From Sceloporus undulatus (lineage: Eukaryota > Chordata > Lepidosauria > Squamata > Phrynosomatidae): a stretch of 64,000 bases of DNA. The DNA is taken from the NCBI RefSeq assembly GCF_019175285.1, contig NC_056528.1:49599926-49663925 (forward strand), given 5' to 3'. Below are positions 55,482 through 64,000 of this stretch, piece after piece (within the stretch, counting starts at the first letter, position 1; each line of letters opens with the position of its first letter). The notes beneath the pieces are model-generated. The model was not told where the DNA came from. It saw only the letters and a list, made by a program, of their open reading frames with translations, and made no database searches. A program made the translations under genes and the position numbers.

Positions 55482-56459
55482 ACTCGGCCGGGAGGAGAAG
55501 GAGAAGAAGGGCAAGGAAGAGGGAATGGGAAGGAAAGAGAGAGAGAGAGAGAGGGAAAGAAGGGAATGGACGGAAAGAGAGAAAGAAAAGAAAAAGGGAG
55601 GAAGAAAAGACCCCAAGCTCTCCTCTTCCCAGCGGCCGGGGGCTTTCAAGGGCTGCTCCTCGGCATTTCGGGAGAGGAACAACCGGAGCCCCGCCAGAGA
55701 GAGAGAGGGGCAGGAGAGGGATGCCGCCGCCGGAGGGTCGGCAGTCTGCTCCGGAGCGAAAGCGGACTCTGTCCTGGCCGCCTCCCGGGGGGCTCCTCCG
55801 CCAATCGGGAGCCCCAAGAGGAGGAGGGCCTTCTGGCTGCGGGACAGCGGCCAGGCCAGGCCCCTTGTTCCAAAGGGCGCTCCTCCCTTCCTCCCTCCCG
55901 GCTTCTGGGTCGCAAGCCCTGGGAGACCAAGCCCAGAGCAAGAGAGGGGGCTTTTCTCTGGAGGGGGGCGGAGGCCGGCCCTTCAGGGTTTAAGACGCCT
56001 CCTCTCCCCCCGAAGAGCAAAACCAGAGCCCTCGGTGGCAGCAGGTCCCAGAGTCTGCAGACTCTCATCCCACCAGATAAAGCAAGAAGACTTGTATGGA
56101 TACCCCGCCCCTCTTTCCTTCCCCCCTTTCTTTTGTTCTTCCTCCGCCCTTCCTTCCTTCCTTCCTCCCTTCCCCATCCAGCACAGACGCGGGAGTGATG
56201 GTTGTTCCAGTCCAAGCGCAGATGGAGCACTGGAGGGGCCCTGGCCCTTTCCCCGTCTCCTCCTGCTGCTAAGAAGCCAAGGGCTCCAGATGCCCCCAGG
56301 GTTTCCCCTGAGGCCCTTTGGCCTTTGCCCCTCCAGAGCCCCCGGAGCTGGACCCAGGCAGCCCAGCCAGAAGGATTGGAACTCAGGGCTTTCTGCAGAA
56401 CCGCTTCGGGGGGGGAAGGGGCTTCCTTTGGGGACAGGCGCAGGGCAAGGGATTTTGAA

Positions 56460-56640
56460 CACACAGACATACACACACACACTATATATATATATATAAT
56501 ATGTACAAACACCTATATAAACACATTAATTATATAGGTATATGTGTGCATGTATAGACACAGGCACACGTATATTATACACACATTATACGTATACTCG
56601 TGTGTATATACACACAGACACACATCCAGAGAGACCCAGA
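56460..56640 (+). repeat. CA/TA microsatellite block
   Basis: Interrupted ACACAC, ATATAT and CACACG runs lie between the two promoters. A related block follows at 57165-57385 in USP12-like intron 1. Confidence 0.85.
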
Positions 56641-56870
56641 GGTGTGACTTCCTCTGGAGACCCAGCCCCCTCCCTTCCCAGAGTCCGGCGAGAGGAGAAG
56701 GGCTTCGTGGCGCCGGAACCTTCCTCTTTGGTTCCGGGGAGGAGCCCGGGGCCTTTAGAGCGACGCACTCACTCACAGCCCCTTTGGCCCCGCCCCCGGG
56801 GCGCTGTGGGCGTGGCTCCACCTGCCGGGAGGGAGGAGCCTGGAGGGTGGGGCCAGAGGAGGAGGCCAAG

Positions 56871-56960
56871 ATGGCGCTGGCCGAGCGGAAAGCGAGAAGG
56901 AGGCGGAGGAGGAGAGGGGCCCCGGTCTCCGGCTCTTGCAGGAGCGGATGGAAATACTGA
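56871..56960 (+). CDS. Upstream ORF overlapping the USP12-like start
   Basis: CCAAGATGG (A at -3, G at +4) is a strong initiation context and opens a 29-codon Arg-rich frame (MALAERKARRRRRRRGAPVS). It ends with TGA at 56958-56960, ten bases past the main ATG and in another frame. If transcribed, it could lower USP12-like translation. The product itself has no known family. Confidence 0.45.
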   Translation: MALAERKARRRRRRRGAPVSGSCRSGWKY

Positions 56961-56995
56961 TGACCGTCCGGAGACTCGCCTCCATCTGTACCATG
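56948..56995 (+). CDS. USP12: USP12-like coding exon 1
   Basis: [16 protein letters not shown]; the donor is ACCATG|GTCAGC, phase 0. It is embedded in the CpG island. Confidence 0.92.
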
Positions 56996-59900
56996 GTCAG
57001 CACCCAGGAAGAAAGGAGGGACAAGGGAAGGAAGGAAGGAAGGTGGGAGGAAAGTGGGGAGGGAGGGTAGTAGGGAAGAAGAAGACCCTTCTGCCCTCAG
57101 GAGGCTGCAGACCCCAACCCACCCCCTGGGAGCCTCCTCCTTCCCACTTCCCTCCACAGACCCCCACTACACACACACACACACACACACTTGTACATTA
57201 TCAACACACACTTATATATGCACACACGTATATAGTACACACATACATATTATATACACACATATATAGTAGAGACACACATACACTATACAGTATATAT
57301 ATATATATAGAGAGAGAGAGACACACACACCATATATAGTAGACACACAGACATATATATATATAATACACACACAAACATATATATTTGGGGGACCCTC
57401 TCTTCTTCTTCTTCCTTGACTCAAATGGGGATTATTTTTTGGGAATGGAGGGTTAAAATGGGAATAATGGGGTTGTAAAATGGAGCCTCCCATCCCCCCC
57501 CAAATATCTGTCTGTCAAGACTTTTAAACCACATCTCATTGGGGTGTATCTACTCTATAGAAATAACCCACTTCAACACCGCTTTAAGGGCCCTAGGAGT
57601 CTTGGGATTGGGGTGCATCTGTTGTTGTTGTTGTTGTTCTGTCCCTTAAAGTCCTTTCCAACTTATGGCGCCCTTATCATGAGGTATTAAGGTTTGTTTG
57701 GAAGGGGCTTGCCATGGCCTTCATTCTGAGGCTGAGAGAGTGTGACTTCGAGGATCATAGAATAATCATAGAATAATAGCTGGAAGAGACTGCAAGGGCC
57801 ATTCAGTCCAACTCTTGTTGTGGTGTGCCTTCAAGTCATGACCAACTTATGGTGACCCTATCATGGCAAGCTTCTTCAAAGGAGGTTTGCCATTGCCTTT
57901 CCCCTGAGGCTGAGAGAGTGTGACTTCGAAGACTCTTGTTGTTGTTCTGTGCCTTCAAGCCATTTCCAACTTATGTCGACCTGAAGGTGACTCCGTCATG
58001 GGCTTTCCTCAGCAACATTTGGTCAGAGAGAGTTTGCCGTTGCCTTCGAAGACTGTTGTTGTTGTTGTTGTTGTGTGCCTTCAAGTCATGACCAACGTAT
58101 GGTGACAACCCTATTGTGGCAAGTTTCTTCAGAGGAGGTTTGCCATTGCCTTCCCTTGAGGCTGAGAGAGTGTGACTTACCCAAGGTCTCCCAGTGGTTT
58201 CATGGCTGAGCAAGTACTTGAACCTTGGGCTCCAGAGCTGTAGTCCAACATTCAAACCAGGCATATAGGAGACATAAATGAATGTGCAAATACAGGGAGA
58301 CAGATTCTTAAGTGAGATGATATTCACTAATATAGGGCCTGTACAGACCGGCCAAAATAAAGCTGCTTTGGGTCATTTTGGAGGTGTGCTGTTTAAATGA
58401 TGCATGCGTCCTAAGAGTCCGGAAGCCGCGCCAAAGCCACACTCTGGTCCTTAGGACTGGACCAGCAAGGCTACCTCTGAAGGACAAAGAGGACTTGCCT
58501 TCTCCCAAAGTCAAGAAGAAAGCGTCAGGTTAATAACATGTCTCCTTTCCAAAACACAAGTTTCATGGAGGAGTATATTCACAGAGGAGTGTATAACTGG
58601 ACATAGAAATAAGGACATTTTGCTCTAATAGCCAAAGATGTGTATGTAAACCATTTTCTTTTTCTGATTGAAAACAGAGACGTTCACTCCTGCAAACCCT
58701 TGGGAGCTCAACCCTGGATTCCTGCATCTGCTCCGGGTTAGTCTCTGGACGGCCAAGTTGTAGTGAGTCTGTGTCTCTGGGCATGAGTCAATGAGAGTAG
58801 TTTGGATCCTCCCAAGGAGAGAGAAGGGACTGACCCAGCGTGAGGCTGCTTGGAAGGAGGCAAAGGAAAGGACAGTGACTCACACCAAGACGCAACCATT
58901 AAATGTATTAAATTCCTTTTCTTGTCTGGCACACTGCTGATCCAATGGTACACTTTCTGGTATTACTGGCTTAGGACCAATCCCTGCCTTGAAGTCCTTG
59001 GAATAAAAGAAGCAGGACATAACCTTAGAGGTTTTGGCCTATCTGGTCCCAGCAATATTTGTGGGTTTATGCGACATGATAAAACAAAACTAACATTTTT
59101 GTCATGATGCACCAAAGAGCTCAGTGTAGCCTATCCCTTATTTCAAAAGCTGGTTTGTTTCAGGTCGCCGTCCTGTGCTTTATCTTGCAGTTGGACTGTG
59201 ACTCTGGAGACCAGGGTTCAAATCCTCATCAAGCCACAAAACCCACTGGGTGACCTTGGGCAAGTGCCACTCTCTCAGCCTCAGATGAAGGCAGGGACAA
59301 ACCCACCCTGACAAAACATGCAAAGAACCCCCTCTGGTTGGGTCCCCATAGGTTGGAAATGACTTGAAGGCACGCAGTCCCAACAATGGGCATCTGCTGG
59401 GCTTTGGTCCCAGGGCCCTGTGTGGATACCAAAACTCATGGATGCTCAAGTCCTATTATATATGATGGCATTGTAAAATGTCCCTTCTGTAAAATGACAA
59501 GGTTTGCTTTTGGGAATTTTAAAACAATATTTTTCAAGCTGTGGGTGGTATAATCCCTGGACCCAGAACTCCAAGGATATTATGGAGGCTGACTGTACTT
59601 GTATTGCGGGGGAAAGCAAAAAGCCTATCCGCTTGTTCTGTACAATGAATAATAATACACTGCCTTATGATTGTGCTTTCCTTGCTTACCTTTTTAGCTA
59701 AGTCAAACAGCCTCAAACATAGCCCTTTCTCTCCAGGGAATTGCTGTATTCCCTTGATATGTTTGTTTCCTTTGTTTGCATCTTTCCTCCTTTTAAAAGA
59801 TGAAAACAGCATCAAACTCTCTCTGGCTTTTTTTGATCCTCCAGAAATTCTCAGGTTTATAGACAATGGCTCTGAAAGTGCCTTTCGTTCCCTTTGGGAT

Positions 59901-60489
59901 GTAATTTGCATCATGGCCCTGGAGGTTTGAACTTACTTGAAGTGTCAAGATGCTCTCTAACCATCTCCTTACATCTTCTGGGCTGCGACTCCCTCCTTGT
60001 ATAAATTGTTCTACTTAACCGCTTTGCTGGGGATGTAAATTTTCATCAGTGTCCCATTCTCAAGGGCAAGGATGAATAATTTAACCGTTTTCCTCACTGC
60101 TGTGAGAAAGTTGCCAAAAACTGTGCTGTTTCCAAGGACCGTTCGCAGTTTGTGATGCATTTTGTCCTGGTTTTTATGTGTAGAAGACAACATGCTTTCT
60201 GCAGAATTCTTGCTTTCTCTGCAGAAAAGAGCATTTATTGCAGAAGATGTCATTTCAAACCCAGGTCTTCAGAGTCTTTCAAACCACTATGACATGCTGG
60301 CTTCCTGTAAGATTGGAATGGGTCCGTTATTATAAGGCATGCCCTCTATTTCAGGGTTGGCAAGATTTTCCTTTCAAACAGAAGATGCCAAAAACCCTGT
60401 TTAAAAAGACACACATGCCTTTTAATGTTGTAAGCCGCCCTGAGTCCCAGCCTTGAGAGAAAGGTGGGAGATAAATATANNNNNNNNNN

Positions 60490-60540
<51 letters not shown>

Positions 60541-63154
60541 TGTGCATCATGTAATTTACAAATACAGACACTATGTTATTCCTATGCAAAACACATGGCT
60601 GGTTCTTGCAGCAAAACACAGTGAACTGAAGTCAGTACTTTCATTTGATATTTAGGCAGCGCACAAATGTTGTGAATAGCACCTTCCTGATTGTCAGCCT
60701 TGCCTTTCATGAATTTATGACAATCCCTTATTATTGATTTGAGAACCTGACAACGCTACTCACAAGAATATTGAAAGAATCCAAAGACACAGCCATGTTA
60801 GTCTGGAAAATCAGTATGCAAGGAAATCCTGTGGCACTTTAAGACTTGAGCCTACTTCTTAGATCTTCAAAAAACAGATTTGCAATAGTCGGATAAATTT
60901 CTCTGCGTGGTCTCTTTAAACATAAGGCTTGTGCAGCCTTGCACTAGAACACAAAACAGCCGAATCTTTACAGGAAGGCTTTATAGCTCGTAAATCATTC
61001 CTTAACTTTGCCCATGAATGGATCCCATCCCAGACTGTTGCAACAAGCAGTTCCCCTGCGAAGGGTGGAGAGTACAGGAGGTTCTCCAGCAAATCAAGTA
61101 AAAAGGTAGGCTTTAAATAAAGAAAGATGGTTTTATCACATCTTAAAGTAATGTGGGATGAGTGAGAGAGTAAGAGGGAGAAGGAGAAGAACCTAGACCT
61201 GTTTTAAATCTGGCCCTTCAGTCTTTTAAGAACAGTAGGATGAGTCACTTGGCCGTGATAAGACTCCTGGGAAGCTCATTCGTGGGTAGGCTTTATATAG
61301 ATGCTTTCCCAAAAAACGATCCATATGTAGCATTAAACTCAAATCTCTTCCTTGGGAGCAGTAACACACCTGTCAAATAAACCAATATTGTGTATTTCTC
61401 TGTGGCTGACTGTCGGTTTTCTTGACAGCTTTTGCTGGCTTGGTCTGGTCTGTCTTTGAAGTGCTTTTCATGGTGTTGTTATGGACGCAGATGTCCAGAA
61501 TCCAGCATGGCTGTCTATATATGGAGTGCTTGGACATGGTCTAGTGTTAGCATGTGCTTGTTTTGCTGCAGCTTCTCTGCACTGATAGGTTGAAGATTGT
61601 TGTTGTGTATCTTCAAGCTGTTTCTGATTTAGGTGACCCTAAGGCAGCCCTGTCATGGAGTCTTCTGGGGCTGAGAGTGTGTGGGTTTCTATAGCTGAGC
61701 AGGGAATCGAACCCTGATCTCCACCGCGCCACGCTGGCTCTTCAAGGCTCTTCTCCACACTAAGGGCTAGCAAATCCTGCCCACCCTTGTATTCTGGGTT
61801 GTGTTCCAGTCTTGCTCCAGGTCCATCCAAACCATGGGGAACCATGCAAAGGCTGTGCCTGTTGGCTCCTCATTCCCAGCAGTTGCGCCTTTATCGATGT
61901 CCTCCTTAACCAAGAGACCTTGCAAATCATTATGATTTGTGATGACTTTAACCCTTCAGGGACTTTCAGAAATACTTAGCTAACCGCTTCTCCTCCTCTC
62001 TCTTAAGAATCCACAGCGGTTGCCAGTAAAGCTGTTGTCCATTCTTGGTCCTTGCCTCCTGTTTGGTATTGATTTTATGGCATACATTTTGGATGCAGTG
62101 TCCTTTTAAAATCAGGAGAGAGAAGGCAGCGACGCATTTTAAGCCGAAGTGGAAATAGCCCTGCTTGTCATTGGAAGAGAACAGTGGCCAAGTTCCGAAA
62201 TGGCGCCAGCTTGCAGGAGTAACAATGGCCTTGTTCAAACACAGCAAAGCTTTCTGTGGGTTTGGATTCAAAACACAACAGTCTGCAAGTATTCTGGTTA
62301 TATTCAAACAATCCAAATACAGGCCATAAATTGGGAAGAACCAACTTTCTGTTAAGATGAATGTCTGACGTATATAAAATATTTTTAATCTATTAAATTA
62401 TAGGGATTGCATTTTATTGTCTTACATGGATTTTATAGTCTGCAGCCCTGAAAACTTTGGCTATAGGACAGAAATGTAGACATGTAAAAAACCTAAACCT
62501 GGTGGTTTGGTCTCCATCCCAAGTTTCTGGAAATGAGTAAAGGTCACTGGTAAAGCATGCATCTTGCATGCAGAAACCTGCTGGTTCAATTCCTAGCATC
62601 CCCAGGAAGGACTGGAAGACTTATGCATGAAATCCCAGAGAGACACTGCCAGTCATTGTCAAAACTAATGAAAAGTAATAAGTCGGATCAGGGTGGGCAG
62701 CTGTGGCCCCCAGGAGTTGTCAACCTACATCAATACTAGCTGGTGAAGCCAGAGGAGAGAGATCATGGGAGTTGTAATCCAAATATGTTTCCCTCCCAGA
62801 AGGATGCAGTGAGGTCTGTGGCCAAGTCTCCCTCTCTCAGTCTTAGAGGAAGGCAGTGGCAAAACCACTTCTGAAGCAGTCTTGCCAAGGAAACCCTAGG
62901 AGAGGGTCATCATAAGTTGGGGTTGAGTTGAAGACACTTAACAACACCAAGTTTCCTTTGGCTCAGAGATGATGCAAACTCCTTTTACTATTTATTTATT
63001 AAACAAAAACCATTTTTTCACTACTCAGTCCTTTCCTTACCTTTGCTTATCAGCCTTGTTTCTGTCTTGACAGGGCGCCAATGCCTCCGCTTTGGAGAAA
63101 GAGATTGGTCCGGAACAGTTTCCCGTAAACGAACATTACTTTGGCTTGGTTAAT
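56948..63154 (+). CDS. USP12: USP12-like deubiquitinase, first two coding exons (partial)
   Basis: Exon 1 (56948-56995) encodes [16 protein letters not shown], and exon 2 (63074-63154) encodes [20 protein letters not shown] then HYFGLVN. This is the USP12 N-terminus; exon 2 is as in human USP12 from memory, while USP46 has TNASALEKDIGPEQFPINE. The catalytic Cys box (FGNTCYCN) should be the start of exon 3, beyond the window. USP12 works with WDR48 (UAF1) and WDR20 to remove ubiquitin from histones and signalling proteins. The main ATG has a weak context (C at -3). MTVRR (fifth codon) could also start, as in USP46. It is divergent from the RASL11A-like gene. Confidence 0.94.
57165..57385 (+). 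repeat. CA/TA microsatellite block in USP12-like intron 1
   Basis: Long ACACAC runs alternate with TATATA and a short AGAGAG run. It has the same texture as the block upstream of exon 1. Confidence 0.85.
57618..58262 (-). mobile_element. Pile-up of four Sauria-type SINE pieces
   Basis: Reverse tails start near 57618, 57818, 57935 and 58050 (each with TTGTTGTT then CTTCAAGTC-type wording). Only the last continues into the SINE head (GACTTACCCAAGGTCTCCCA to CTGTAGTCCAACATTCAAAC). A CR1 3' tip (ATCATAGAATAATAGCTGGA, 57757-57812) lies between the first two. Confidence 0.85.
58331..58465. mobile_element. MITE fragment, GGGCCTGTACAGAC family
   Basis: AGGGCCTGTACAGACCGGCC and GTGTGCTGTTTAAATGATGC. 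The same opening phrase (GGGCCTGTATGGACGG) occurs at 21601. Confidence 0.5.
59187..59376 (+). mobile_element. Sauria-type SINE
   Basis: GGAGACCAGGGTTCAAATCC, ACTGGGTGACCTTGGGCAAG, then GGTTGGAAATGACTTGAAGG. Confidence 0.88.
60425..60540 (+). mobile_element. LINE 3' end, N gap and (ATG)n microsatellite
   Basis: GTAAGCCGCCCTGAGTCCCA then GGGAGATAAATATA is a typical L2-type 3' end. Ten N (60480-60489) are followed by 17 copies of ATG/TGA. The N run is an assembly gap inside the repeat. Confidence 0.75.
60777..60870 (-). mobile_element. Penelope-associated repeat tail
   Basis: CACAGCCATGTTAGTCTGGA and CCTGTGGCACTTTAAGACTT are the reverse of the tail seen at 15680-15760 and 26920-27000. The ribozyme-like core is lost here. 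Confidence 0.6.
61597..61742 (-). mobile_element. Sauria-type SINE
   Basis: Reverse copy with GTGTATCTTCAAGCTGTTTC, GGGAATCGAACCCTGATCTC and GCGCCACGCTGGCTC (tRNA head). Confidence 0.85.
62819..62946 (+). mobile_element. Sauria-type SINE, 3' part
   Basis: CCCTCTCTCAGTCTTAGAGG, AAAACCACTTCTGAAGCAGT and GTTGAAGACACTTAACAAC. Confidence 0.82.
63074..63154 (+). CDS. USP12: USP12-like coding exon 2
   Basis: The acceptor is TGTCTTGACAG|GGCG and the donor GTTAAT|GTAAGT. It has 27 codons, phase 0 at both ends, and matches the USP12 family segment just before the catalytic Cys box. Confidence 0.96.
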
Positions 63155-63357
63155 GTAAGTGGCTTTTCTGTGTTACCTGGGCATTTGGGTTTCTTATTTC
63201 CTTCCTTCTTCGGTCGTGTTAGAATCCAAAAATTGAAAGGATTAATTCCTGAGCGTTTTGAATTGGTGGATGGGGAGCTATTCTGTAGAAGGGGGGTTCC
63301 AGGCCATGATGCCCATTGTGTAGTCCACAGCCATCAAATCTAGTGTCACTGTGTATG

Positions 63358-63570
63358 TGTGTGTTGTGTGCCTTCAAGTTCTTTCTGGTATCACAGTGTC
63401 TTCTTGGAAAGTTTCTTCAAAGGAGTTTTTCCATTTCTTTCCATTGAGGCTGAGAGACTGTTACTTGCCCAAAGTCAGCAAGGCGATTTTTGTGGCTGAG
63501 CTGGGATTCAAACTCTGGTCTCCAGAGTCATAGTCCATCATTCAAACCGCTACACCGTGTTGGCTCCTCT
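63358..63570 (-). mobile_element. Sauria-type SINE, near complete
   Basis: Reverse copy: GTTGTGTGCCTTCAAGTTCT, GAGGCTGAGAGACTGTTACT, TGGGATTCAAACTCTGGTCT and ACCGCTACACCGTGTTGGCT. It lies in USP12-like intron 2. Confidence 0.9.
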
Positions 63571-64000
63571 AGTGTCACTAAGATGGTGTAACTTGTGCCA
63601 CACTTCCAAGGGGAGTAGGAGTATGGCTTTTGTTAAAGGCTTTTGTTTCAGAGAAGTGAGATGACCTGGTGATATAAATCCCCTTCAGAAATGATTTAGC
63701 CACATCAGATAGGAGGTGAGGGAGGGAGAAATATGAAAGAAGATTATGCAGCTTCAATCAATTATTACTATTGAAAATTGAATTGGATAATTTAATAGGA
63801 AAGCACAGCAAACTAGGGCCCACAGCTATCTTTTGCCAATAGAATTTCACTTTTTAGTGGTCTGAGGATCATAGAGTCTGGGTTGCATCTCTTCTCTGTG
63901 CCATTGCATCCCATCTGCCTATCTTCTTCCTCTCTGAATCCAGAGGGCCATTGAATAAGACAGATGCAAAACAGCTGCTTCTAGCAATCTCTGGCACCTT

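Larger units (their letters stand above)
55300..56960. promoter_or_regulatory. CpG-rich bidirectional promoter region (RASL11A-like / USP12-like)
   Basis: GC- and CpG-rich sequence covers RASL11A-like exon 1 (leftward) and USP12-like exon 1 (rightward) and the 1.5 kb between their start codons. The densest parts are 55620-56050 and 56680-56960. A CA/TA microsatellite block (56460-56635) splits it. Head-to-head arrangement of USP12 and RASL11A also exists at human 13q12. Start sites were not determined. Confidence 0.65.

Noticed and set aside
55218-56512. Large open frames of 270-370 codons on both strands across the CpG island
   Set aside because: High GC removes stop codons. Composition is Gly/Arg/Pro-rich, frames overlap each other, and none matches a known family.
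60480-60489. Run of N next to an ATG repeat
   Set aside because: It is an assembly gap in a microsatellite, not a biological feature.
1-64000. Endogenous retrovirus, LTR element or other virus-like fossil
   Set aside because: No gag, pol or env domain, LTR pair, capsid or envelope signature was recognised. The retroelement proteins seen are CR1 and Bov-B LINE.

Overview
The window is vertebrate nuclear DNA, most likely from a squamate reptile (a lizard or close relative). It has long introns, GT-AG splice sites and CpG-rich promoters. Its repeats are typical of squamates: Sauria-type tRNA-derived SINEs ending in ACAACAACA, Bov-B and CR1 LINEs, Penelope-like relics and palindromic MITEs. One 10-base N gap lies at 60480-60489. 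Gene identities rest on exon-by-exon translation compared with remembered protein families, not on a search.

Four genes occupy the window. (1) 1-7230, plus strand: the 3' part of a FIP1L1-like pre-mRNA 3'-end-processing gene (four coding exons, then a 3'UTR), with a CR1 LINE in its upstream intron. (2) 9991-34482, minus strand: a complete LNX2-like RING plus four-PDZ ubiquitin ligase. It has nine coding exons, 692 codons, a 14.7 kb first intron and a probable noncoding first exon in a CpG island at about 34.5 kb. It is tail-to-tail with the FIP1L1-like gene. (3) 49512-55481, minus strand: a complete four-exon RASL11A-like small GTPase of 242 codons. (4) 56948 onward, plus strand: the first two coding exons of a USP12-like deubiquitinase, divergently arranged with RASL11 over a shared GC-rich region.

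The gene content is the most interesting point. USP12/46, RASL11A/B, LNX1/2 and FIP1L1 families are neighbours on the ParaHox paralogons (human 4q12 and 13q12). Here USP12-like, RASL11A-like and LNX2-like proteins sit beside a diverged FIP1L1-like gene. No SCFD2, GTF3A or MTIF3 was recognised between them. One reading is a third 2R paralogon whose members are absent from the human loci I can recall. Gene order equals the 4q12 order with the FIP1L1-LNX pair inverted.

The remaining sequence is introns and a 14.7 kb intergenic stretch (34.8-49.5 kb) filled with repeats. These include several Penelope-type hammerhead-ribozyme-like relics (one a 56-bp tandem array), three clusters of a roughly 106-bp palindromic satellite, several fold-back MITE families, a SINE pile-up and long polypurine tracts. 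I recognised no endogenous retrovirus or other virus-like element, no CRISPR array and no genuine tRNA or rRNA gene.
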